DNA of 5,296 nucleotides, taken from positions 1-5,296 of the forward strand of contig JAKAPO010000185.1 of NCBI GenBank assembly GCA_021807065.1. Direction: 5' to 3'. The position numbers were made by a program, and so were the translations under genes. How positions within the stretch are numbered: position 1 is the first letter of the stretch; the number at the start of each line of letters is the position of its first letter. The stretch is from a bacterium. Its GTDB lineage: Bacteria; Vulcanimicrobiota; Vulcanimicrobiia; Vulcanimicrobiales; Vulcanimicrobiaceae. The notes beneath the pieces are model-generated. The model saw only the letters and a list, made by a program, of their open reading frames with translations. It did not search any database and had not been told where the DNA came from. This document shows positions 1 to 5,087 of the stretch, piece by piece.

Positions 1-1
1 G

Positions 2-367
2 ATGTCGTCTTATTATTGGCCCGATATGTACGGCTATCGCTATTATCAACCACCGATCCGCAACGGCGCAACGCTCGCAATTGCGTATTCGAATCAAACC
101 AATGAGGTAATGACGGAGATCGAATTCGGTCTCGTCGCCAAGGGAACGCTCGTCGCCGAGGTTCGCGATGTCGGCACTTTCTCTCCCGGAGCCGAGATCA
201 AGCACGAATTCGGCCTCAACCCCAACGTCTTTCCGCTTGGAACCGCGCTCGCGCGCTGCGTCCCGTTACACATTAAATTCGCGAACGGAAAGATCTGGAA
301 GAACCCGCATCTACCTGCGCTGCGCAAAAGCCTCTACGAGCGCCCCGGGTCGAAGAGCGCTTCATAG
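2..367 (+). CDS. Small secreted protein of unknown function, paralogue 1 (5' end missing)
   Basis: The reading frame is open from the left edge to a TAG stop at 365-367. The first ATG, at base 2, aligns with an internal residue (about 54) of the complete paralogue at 501-1007. The true start and any signal peptide therefore lie roughly 50-55 codons upstream, outside the window. The two proteins share, in order: YYW, YQPP(I/V)RN, IAY.N.T, VM..IEFGL.A.G.LVA.VRD.GTF.PGA, H.FGL..NV.PLGT, a single conserved Cys in CVPL.I.F.NG, and WKNP near the C-terminus. The tail GSKSAS is unrelated to the paralogue's. Alternating hydrophobic and polar residues suggest a small beta-rich domain, which is inference. 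I do not recognise a named family. The gene is followed by a possible hairpin terminator and then by its paralogue on the same strand, so the pair looks like a tandem duplication. Confidence 0.85.
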   Translation: MSSYYWPDMYGYRYYQPPIRNGATLAIAYSNQTNEVMTEIEFGLVAKGTLVAEVRDVGTFSPGAEIKHEFGLNPNVFPLGTALARCVPLHIKFANGKIWKNPHLPALRKSLYERPGSKSAS

Positions 368-376
368 AACGCTCGC

Positions 377-406
377 CGCCGCGAACCGGGGCAACGCGGC
401 GCGTTT
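377..406 (+). terminator. Possible weak intrinsic terminator after the first secreted-protein gene
   Basis: A perfect 7-base GC-only inverted repeat (CGCCGCG at 377-383, CGCGGCG at 395-401) encloses an 11-base loop. It begins 10 bases after the stop of the upstream gene. It is followed by CG and only three T residues (404-406), so the U-tract is poor and termination may be inefficient or Rho-assisted. Position and stem composition support it; the short T run argues against it. Confidence 0.35.
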
Positions 407-480
407 CACGCAGCCGAAAGACCGGCTTCGCTCGCCTTTTCCGTCGCGCGAGCGTACCGTAGAAGCTCGCCGATACGTTC

Positions 481-498
481 TATTACCATGAGGTAATA
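481..498 (+). promoter_or_regulatory. Inverted repeat overlapping the ribosome binding site of the second secreted-protein gene
   Basis: TATTACC (481-487) and GGTAATA (492-498) are perfect 7-base complements around the 4-base loop ATGA. The likely SD, GAGG at 490-493, spans the loop and the right arm and ends 7 bases before the ATG at 501. As RNA, a hairpin could occlude the SD; as DNA, it could be a small dyad operator. The rest of the 368-500 gap shows no promoter I would defend. Confidence 0.45.
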
Positions 499-500
499 TC

Positions 501-1007
501 ATGAAGAACGCATCGGCGAGCCTCGCAATCGCTCTCTTGCTCGCATCCGCTACGACGACCGCGATGGCCTCCACCATCAAGCACCCCGTCCGCATCTCCG
601 AGTGCCGCCCACAAGCGGTAGGAAGCGCGATGTGGGCCTACTCCGACGGCTTTTTCCCGAGCTATCCGTACTATTGGAGCGACTCCTTCGGAGGTATGTT
701 CTACCAGCCTCCGGTGCGGAACAGTCCGCTTCTCTCCATTGCATACGTGAACCGAACGCATCGCGTTATGAAGAACATCGAGTTCGGCCTCCTAGCGAGA
801 GGGCGGCTCGTTGCGACGGTACGCGATCTCGGCACGTTTACGCCGGGAGCATTGATTCGACATCAATTCGGGTTGAGTCGCAACGTCCTACCGCTCGGCA
901 CGAGCTTCACCAAGTGCGTGCCGTTACGAATCGCGTTCCAAAACGGAACGACCTGGAAGAATCCGCGCTTACGCCAATTGCGTCGAAGCATCTACGGCCG
1001 GTTCTAA
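501..1007 (+). CDS. Small secreted protein of unknown function, paralogue 2 (complete)
   Basis: This is a 168-residue protein. Residues 1-23 form a typical Sec signal peptide: a Lys at position 3, a hydrophobic stretch at about 8-15, and an AMA-S cleavage site after residue 23. The mature part (about 145 residues) has an aromatic region (YPYYW, FYQPPVRN; about 55-74), followed by the core shared with the upstream paralogue: IAYVNRT, IEFGLLARG, VRDLGTFTPGA, HQFGL, PLGT and WKNP. Two cysteines, C35 and C139, could form a disulfide after export; C139 is conserved in the paralogue and the region around C35 is off-window there. The start is set by GAGG 7 bases upstream and by the signal peptide. 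Its stop lies 22 bases from the end of the convergent permease gene. The product is probably periplasmic or extracellular. I do not recognise a family and assign no function. Minus-strand frames here are shadows. Confidence 0.9.
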   Translation: MKNASASLAIALLLASATTTAMASTIKHPVRISECRPQAVGSAMWAYSDGFFPSYPYYWSDSFGGMFYQPPVRNSPLLSIAYVNRTHRVMKNIEFGLLARGRLVATVRDLGTFTPGALIRHQFGLSRNVLPLGTSFTKCVPLRIAFQNGTTWKNPRLRQLRRSIYGRF

Positions 1008-1029
1008 ACCGAACCGACGCGCGATTCCA

Positions 1030-1803
1030 TCACGCGAACTCTTTGCGCTCTTCACGATAGTAGGCCCGTATGGCGATCCACGTGAAGAGCGCGGCGTAAC
1101 CCAGAAGCCAGAGCGCGGCACGCGGCCACGGCTCGCTCCTTGCACCGACGGCACCCCACGCGAGTTGCCCGAGATGATAGGTCGGCAGATACGGCGCGAT
1201 CGATTGCACGAACGGCGGCAGTTGATCGAGCGGAACGAAGAGCCCGGAGGCAAACGCCAACGGCAGCGTGATGAGGTTGAGGATCGCCACCGAGGCGTTG
1301 AGCCCGGCGAGATACCCGACGGCAAAGCCGAGCGCCACGAAGGGCAGACTCCCGAGCAACAATCGCGTCATCAAGGCGGCGAGCATCGGCACCGAGAGCT
1401 CCGCACCGCCGGTGACGCGCGCAAAAAGGACGAGCAAGAGCATTGCAACGCCGCCGAATGCGATCGATGCGATGCCCTTCCCGGCAAAATAGGCAAGCGG
1501 CCGCAAGGGTGCCGCGCGCATCAAGCGCGTCGCGCCGCTGCCACGCTCGGCAGCGACGCTCGCACCGAAGGAAAAGAGCGCCAAGCTCATCACCGCATAG
1601 GTGCTAAACGAAGCCAGCAGGTAGAGCCCCACCGTCGCGTTCATATACGGCATATGCGCCTGCTCGAGGCCGAAGAACGAATAGAACATCACCGGAAAGA
1701 CGATCGTCGCAATCGTAAACCACGGGATGCGCAGCAACCGAAGAAGTTCGATTTTGGTCTGCGCGCGCAGCATCGGTCCGAAGGGAGCAATCTCAAGCGA
1801 CAT
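1030..1803 (-). CDS. ABC-2 type transporter permease
   Basis: This 257-residue integral membrane protein has about six predicted helices, near residues 28-46, 56-80, 107-128, 143-165, 170-193 and 229-248. It has the usual ABC-2 (DrrB-like) organisation and length. A charged cytoplasmic stretch after the second helix (AERGSGATRLMRAAPLRPLAY, about 85-105) matches the E..G....L...P.....Y coupling region typical of these permeases. The ASGLFVPLDQLPPF motif before the last periplasmic segment is also characteristic. It would form the membrane channel for the ATPase encoded just upstream, probably as a homodimer, to export an unknown substrate. Its ATG overlaps the end of the ATPase gene by 11 bases. 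An SD-like AGGAGA (minus strand of 1812-1817) sits 8 bases before the start, so translation is probably coupled. It is the last gene of the operon, and no convincing terminator is visible in the 22-base gap to the convergent gene. Confidence 0.93.
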   Translation of the reverse strand: MSLEIAPFGPMLRAQTKIELLRLLRIPWFTIATIVFPVMFYSFFGLEQAHMPYMNATVGLYLLASFSTYAVMSLALFSFGASVAAERGSGATRLMRAAPLRPLAYFAGKGIASIAFGGVAMLLLVLFARVTGGAELSVPMLAALMTRLLLGSLPFVALGFAVGYLAGLNASVAILNLITLPLAFASGLFVPLDQLPPFVQSIAPYLPTYHLGQLAWGAVGARSEPWPRAALWLLGYAALFTWIAIRAYYREERKEFA

Positions 1804-2683
1804 GCGCGTTTTCTCCTGAAGTAAGTGCGACGAATGCCTCTTCGAGCGTTGCGCCGGTGACGGTAAGGTTCTCGATCGGCATATCGCGCGCGAAGAGTTC
1901 GCGCAATAGCGACTCCGGTGATTCGGTCAGAGCGGCATATCGCTCGCCGTCGCGCACGAAGCGCTCGTCATCGAATGCGACTGGCGACGTAAACGAGACA
2001 CGCTTGCGTCCGACGGTGCCCTTCACCTCGCTCGGCGATCCATTGGCGATGATGCGCCCGCGATCGATGACGATGACGCGGTCGGCAACTGCATCGGCCT
2101 CCTCGAGATAGTGCGTGCTCATCACCACGGTGCGCCCGCTCTTGGAGATGCCTGCAATCGTTGCCAGAAGCGCGCGACGCGCTTCGACGTCGAGGCCGAC
2201 CGTCGGCTCGTCGAGCACGAGCAGCTCCGGGTTGCCGCAGAGCGCGAGCGCAAAATAGAGTCGCTGTACCTGTCCGCCCGAGAGCCGGGCGATCCGCGTG
2301 CCGAAGGTTTCGCGAATTCCGGCGAGTTCGAGCAGCTCGTCCGTCGGCAACGGTGCCGGATAATAGCTACGAAAGAGCGCGAGCGCCTCATCGACGCGTA
2401 GATACTCCGGAACGCCCGAGCACTGAAGCATCGATCCGATTCGCGCGCGCACCGCCGTGTCGTGCGGATGACGCCCGAAGACGGAGACAGAACCCGCGCT
2501 CGCGTTGCGCAAACCGAGCATCAACGAGATCGCGGTCGTCTTCCCGGCGCCGTTCGGCCCGAGGATCGCGACGTTCTCCCCACGCTCGATGCGCAGATCG
2601 ATCGCGTCGAGCGCAACGAGCGCGCCGTATTTCTTGGCGACGCCGCGAAAAGTGACGGCGGCAGCCCCATCGGCGGCGATCAT
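1793..2683 (-). CDS. ABC transporter ATP-binding protein, DrrA/NodI-like (intact copy)
   Basis: This is a 296-residue ABC ATPase with every expected motif: Walker A GPNGAGKT (42-49), Q-loop Gln87, signature LSGGQ (134-138), Walker B LLVLDE (154-159), D-loop GLD (163-165) and switch His191. A C-terminal extension (about 215-296) resembles the DrrA type of drug and lipid exporters. It would hydrolyse ATP to drive the permease encoded directly downstream. The frame stays open upstream to 2953, but that part is antisense-like to hydrolase coding sequence. The ATG at 2683 fits the family N-terminus and overlaps the preceding stop as ATGA, which suggests translational coupling; its own SD (AGGT) is weak. 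Its first 98 codons lie in repeat copy 1 and differ from the truncated copy at 3748-4077 by 7 residues. This is the only complete ATPase in the operon, so it is probably the functional one. Confidence 0.95.
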   Translation of the reverse strand: MIAADGAAAVTFRGVAKKYGALVALDAIDLRIERGENVAILGPNGAGKTTAISLMLGLRNASAGSVSVFGRHPHDTAVRARIGSMLQCSGVPEYLRVDEALALFRSYYPAPLPTDELLELAGIRETFGTRIARLSGGQVQRLYFALALCGNPELLVLDEPTVGLDVEARRALLATIAGISKSGRTVVMSTHYLEEADAVADRVIVIDRGRIIANGSPSEVKGTVGRKRVSFTSPVAFDDERFVRDGERYAALTESPESLLRELFARDMPIENLTVTGATLEEAFVALTSGENAHVA

Positions 2684-2973
2684 CGCGCTACCTGTGGGAG
2701 CGCGTGCGCGAGAAAAGCCCAGATCGTCGGCCAGGCATGCTTCGCTGCAGCCATATCGCCAGCGGTCGTGCCGCCGAAATCCATCACCGTGCTCCCGCCG
2801 ATCGGGTAGGAGGTGATCGCCGATTTCGGCCCACGCATCGCCCAAAGAAACGTATGGCCGGCATTTGGATAGACGATCGCGCGGTCGGGATAGGCGTGAT
2901 GGTGTGCTTTGAGATAGCGCATCGCCATCGCGCATTGTCGCGGCGAATTCCACATCTCATCATCGGCACCGGC
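2389..2973. repeat. 585-bp direct repeat, copy 1 (hydrolase 3' end plus ATPase 5' end)
   Basis: This stretch aligns without gaps to 3783-4367 at a constant offset of 1394, with about 37 mismatches by hand count (about 94% identity). It covers the last 97 codons of the chimeric hydrolase and the first 98 codons of the intact ATPase. Outside 2389 and 2973 the clear identity stops; beyond 2973 only the weaker similarity expected of paralogous hydrolases remains. Confidence 0.95.
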
Positions 2974-3348
2974 TACACAGCCCACACGGCCGTCGAGACT
3001 CTCCCGACGGGGAAATGACTCGTGCACCGCTTTTCCTAGATGAGCAGGCAAGGTTGCTGCGCGTTCGTGGCGTGCTGCAAGCGCGTTGATCGCATATTTT
3101 GCCATCTCGACCGTTACCTCTACGGGCGTCCCGGGTAGCCCCTCCCTCCCGAAATAGGCAACCTCTGCTCTAACGTACTCGTGGCGAGGAAAGGGTGACG
3201 CTGCGTCGTCCACAAAGTTGCCAGGCTCCGATCCCGTAAGAAACACCACTGTCGCCTGCTTTTCCCCACCGTCCGACCTGCATGTAATGCCGGGACACGG
3301 CGCAGTCGCTTTGTCACGCAGCGCCGCAGCGAAAACTCGATTACGCAT
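2680..3348 (-). pseudogene. Chimeric, internally deleted BAAT-C-type alpha/beta hydrolase lacking its nucleophile
   Basis: The frame is open for 222 residues, against 337 in the intact paralogue at 4074-5087. Residues 126-222 match the paralogue's C-terminus with only 2 differences and keep the acid (GADDEMW) and His (NAGH) triad regions. Residues about 33-90 are a divergent homologue of the paralogue's N-half: GSEPGN against GSEGGN, AYFGREGLP against AYFGLPGLP, and VEVTVE against VSVPVE. Between them about 90 residues are missing, including the GGSKGG nucleophile elbow, and no room remains for it in another frame. There is also no signal peptide. The chosen ATG at 3348 overlaps the membrane-protein stop by 8 bases and has GGAAGGA about 8 bases upstream, so the frame may still be translated. 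Catalysis is unlikely. The stop overlaps the ATPase start (ATGA), so translation here could still serve to couple the ATPase. A repurposed protein cannot be excluded. Confidence 0.8.
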
Positions 3349-3739
3349 GAAGCAAGTCCTTCCAGTACGGCACATGCATGAACGGCATGTAGTCATGCCA
3401 CCCGAGAAAGAAGGAGAATGCAGCATTGATGAACGGAGCCGAAAGATATGCGAGCACGAGATATTGCACGGTCTCAATCCGTGACAACCGGAATACGAGC
3501 GGGGGCACGAAGACAGTCACGGCGGCCGGAACGCCGTAATATATCCACCACGGTAAACCGGCCTGTTCTGCCATCTTCGCCCCGACCATTCCAACGACGA
3601 CGACGACGAAAGCAACCACTCCAACCGCGAGCCACGAATACTTGGGTTCTTGCTTGCGTAGCACGAATCGAAGAACGAAAATATAGACCGCGAGCGACGC
3701 CAAAATCATCACGGGGAAGCGGTCAGCTTCGGCGAACAT
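3341..3739 (-). CDS. Small four-helix membrane protein of unknown function
   Basis: This is a 132-residue, strongly hydrophobic protein with four likely transmembrane helices at about residues 9-27, 36-56 (containing a run of five valines), 64-84 and 91-113. Positive charges after helix 1 (LRFVLRKQ) and helix 3 (RLSR) suggest that the N- and C-termini face outward and those loops face the cytoplasm, which is inference. The C-terminal tail is aromatic (WHDYMPFMHVPYW). The frame is open upstream to 3817, but the ATG at 3739 is preceded 4 bases away by a perfect AGGAGG, so that start is chosen. Its stop overlaps the next gene's start by 8 bases, which suggests it was already coupled to a hydrolase gene before insertion. 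It lies in the lower-GC unique block. I do not recognise a family. It is intact, unlike the broken genes on either side. Confidence 0.8.
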   Translation of the reverse strand: MFAEADRFPVMILASLAVYIFVLRFVLRKQEPKYSWLAVGVVAFVVVVVGMVGAKMAEQAGLPWWIYYGVPAAVTVFVPPLVFRLSRIETVQYLVLAYLSAPFINAAFSFFLGWHDYMPFMHVPYWKDLLHA

Positions 3740-3743
3740 GCAA

Positions 3744-3749
3744 CCTCCT
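3744..3749 (-). promoter_or_regulatory. Perfect Shine-Dalgarno AGGAGG, fused to the stop codon of the truncated ATPase
   Basis: On the minus strand the string TAGGAGG holds the TAG stop of the truncated ATPase (3750-3748) and the AGGAGG SD (3749-3744), 4 bases before the ATG at 3739. It is the strongest ribosome binding site in the window and fixes the membrane-protein start. Ribosomes ending on the truncated ATPase would stop on this SD, which allows reinitiation. Confidence 0.85.
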
Positions 3750-4077
3750 ATACGTAAGCATGGCAACGATGACGACATAAAACATCGACGCGCAGATATT
3801 CCGGAAGCCCCGAGCACTGCAGCATCGATCCGATCCGCGTGCGCACCTTGGTGTCGCGCGGATTGCGCCCGAAGACCGAGAGCGAACCGGCGCTCGCGTT
3901 GCGTAAGCCGAGCATCAACGAGATCGCGGTCGTCTTCCCGGCACCGTTCGGCCCGAGGATCGCGACGTTCTCCCCACGCTCGATGCGCAGATCGATCGCA
4001 TCGAGCGCAACGAGCGCGCCGTATTTCTTGGCGACGCCGCGAAAAGTGACGGCGGCAGTCCCATCGGCGGCGATCAT
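3748..4077 (-). pseudogene. Truncated ABC transporter ATP-binding protein (N-terminal third only)
   Basis: The frame encodes 109 residues. Residues 1-98 match the intact ATPase at 1793-2683 with 7 substitutions (A7T, V66L, H72N, H74R, A77K, A80T, V91L). After LRVD the sequence turns into 11 unrelated residues and a TAG stop. Walker A GPNGAGKT (42-49) and the Q-loop Gln87 remain. The LSGGQ signature, Walker B, D-loop and switch His are gone, so it cannot work as an ATPase. The break coincides with the end of repeat copy 2 at 3783. The ATG at 4077 overlaps the hydrolase stop as ATGA, exactly as in the intact copy; upstream in-frame codons to 4347 are antisense-like to hydrolase sequence. It is probably still translated as part of the operon. 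Confidence 0.9.
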
Positions 4078-4367
4078 CGCGCTACCTGTGGGAGCGCGTG
4101 CGCGAGAAAGGCCCAGATCGTCGGCCAGGCATGCTTCGCTGCAGCCATATCGCCGACAACCGTTCCACCGAAATCCATCACCGTGCTCCCGCCGATCGGG
4201 TAGGAGGTGATCGCTGATTTCGGCCCGCGCATCGCCCAGAGGAACGTATGGCCGGCATTCGGATAGACGATAGCGCGGTCGGGATAGGCGTGATGGTGTG
4301 CTTTGAGATAGCGCATCGCCATCGCGCATTGTCGCGGCGAATTCCACATCTCGTCATCGGCACCGGC
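3783..4367. repeat. 585-bp direct repeat, copy 2 (hydrolase 3' end plus ATPase 5' end)
   Basis: This is the partner of 2389-2973, in the same orientation and without gaps. It covers the last 97 codons of the intact hydrolase and the 98 codons retained in the truncated ATPase. Mismatches are unevenly spread: about 19 in the first 128 bases, about 4 in the next 230, and 7 within 15 bases at 4155-4169. The shared ends are sharp at CATCGACGCG on the left and GCACCGGC on the right. Confidence 0.95.
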
Positions 4368-5087
4368 GAGGCAGAGAACGGGTCCGTCGATGCGCTGCAA
4401 CGGGAAGAACGAGGCCCGTACCTGCGCCGGATCGGCGTCGAGCGAGAGATCGTAGAGAACTCGCAGTTTTATCGGACCGCCGCGAGCAAACTCCGCCCCG
4501 ATCGCCGCGCTCGCACTCGGCGAGACCGGGACGCAGGGAAGCGCTTTTCCGCGGTAGCTCCAGGAACAACCCGAGGGCATATCGCTCGCACCGAGCCCCA
4601 TAAAAGCGACCGGCGAAGGCACGTCGGCGACGACCGTTTTTATCTGCGGATAGGTCGATGCTGCAAGGAGTGCGAGTTCGCCGCCCTTCGAGCCACCGAA
4701 GATTCCAATCTCTGCGGGATTCACATCGCGACGCGCCGCGACGGCACGCAACGCACGCCCGATGGTTTCGACCGGAACGCTCACGAGGTACTGCGGGAGA
4801 CCGGGAAGACCGAAGTACGCAACGGTGACCGCAACGTAACCGCGAGCAGCAAACAACGGCGCAATCCGCGGCATCGTCGAGTTGCCGCCCTCGGAGCCGC
4901 CGAGCAGCAGCATCGCCGGGTGTCGTCCCGGCGTTGACGGTGCACAAATCGTGCCGATAAAGGGCCGGCTCACGTTCGTACAACCGGCGGGAAGCGCGTT
5001 CGCCGTCGGCAGCGGTGCCGCCGAAGCGACGCACGCCGCGAGAACACCGATGCTGATAGCGATAACGAGCGTAACGAAGTGTTTCAC
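4074..5087 (-). CDS. Exported alpha/beta hydrolase, BAAT C-terminal / dienelactone-hydrolase type
   Basis: This is a 337-residue protein. Residues 1-24 are a signal peptide with two possible fates: a lipobox-like LAAC ending at Cys19 (lipoprotein) or an ASAA-P signal peptidase I site. The mature domain begins with LLLGGSEGG (61-69, oxyanion-hole region typical of acyl-CoA thioester hydrolase/BAAT C-terminal proteins), then AYFGLPGLP (90-98), the nucleophile elbow GGSKGG (Ser133), the acid region GADDEMW (Asp244 or Asp245) and NAGH (His280). The triad is complete, so an esterase or thioesterase activity outside the cytoplasm is likely; the substrate is unknown. The start is GTG, overlapping the regulator's stop by 4 bases (GTGA), with AAGGA about 9 bases upstream. 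The stop overlaps the next gene as ATGA. Six cysteines in the mature part (36, 48, 174, 185, 239, 254) would allow disulfides. The last 97 codons lie in repeat copy 2. Confidence 0.93.
   Translation of the reverse strand: MKHFVTLVIAISIGVLAACVASAAPLPTANALPAGCTNVSRPFIGTICAPSTPGRHPAMLLLGGSEGGNSTMPRIAPLFAARGYVAVTVAYFGLPGLPQYLVSVPVETIGRALRAVAARRDVNPAEIGIFGGSKGGELALLAASTYPQIKTVVADVPSPVAFMGLGASDMPSGCSWSYRGKALPCVPVSPSASAAIGAEFARGGPIKLRVLYDLSLDADPAQVRASFFPLQRIDGPVLCLAGADDEMWNSPRQCAMAMRYLKAHHHAYPDRAIVYPNAGHTFLWAMRGPKSAITSYPIGGSTVMDFGGTVVGDMAAAKHAWPTIWAFLAHALPQVAR

Larger units (their letters stand above)
2974..3782. other. Unique 809-bp block between the direct repeats (candidate insertion)
   Basis: This block is not duplicated in the window. 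It carries the membrane-protein gene and the first 125 codons of the chimeric hydrolase, both on the operon's strand. The membrane-gene part is less GC-rich than its surroundings: three counted 60-base rows (3421, 3601, 3661) give 30, 33 and 31 G+C, against 40 of 60 in the row at 2221 of the ATPase. No transposase, integrase or terminal inverted repeat is visible, so a homologous-recombination origin fits better than transposition. Confidence 0.6.

Noticed and set aside
1008..1029. Bidirectional terminator between the convergent genes
   Set aside because: The 22-base gap has no convincing stem and no T-tract on either strand.
1165..1824. Long plus-strand open frame (219 codons) opposite the permease and the ATPase end
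   Set aside because: It is very rich in Arg, Glu, Gln and His, with no domain logic, and lies antisense to a clear membrane-protein gene. It is a shadow frame of GC-rich coding DNA.
2161..2655. Plus-strand Arg/Ala-rich frame opposite the ATPase
   Set aside because: Its composition is typical of an antisense frame in GC-rich DNA and it has no recognisable motif.
2684..2953. Upstream extension of the intact ATPase frame to an ATG at 2953
   Set aside because: The extra 90 residues lie over hydrolase coding sequence in another frame and look unlike an ABC N-terminus. The ATG at 2683 gives the normal family start and an ATGA overlap.
3349..3477. Longer start for the chimeric hydrolase at 3477
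   Set aside because: The added 43 residues overlap the membrane-protein gene, are cysteine- and serine-rich, and do not resemble a signal peptide. GGAAGGA supports the ATG at 3348.
2974..3782. Insertion sequence or transposon as the source of the central block
   Set aside because: I see no transposase, terminal inverted repeats or short target duplication. The flanks are long homologous direct repeats, which point to homologous recombination.
4078..4347. Upstream extension of the truncated ATPase frame to 4347
   Set aside because: It is the same out-of-frame reading of hydrolase sequence as in copy 1; the start at 4077 is the natural one.
4248..4937. Plus-strand open frame (229 codons) opposite the hydrolase
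   Set aside because: It has arginine-rich, low-logic composition and is antisense to a hydrolase with a complete triad. The matching frame in repeat copy 1 breaks off differently.
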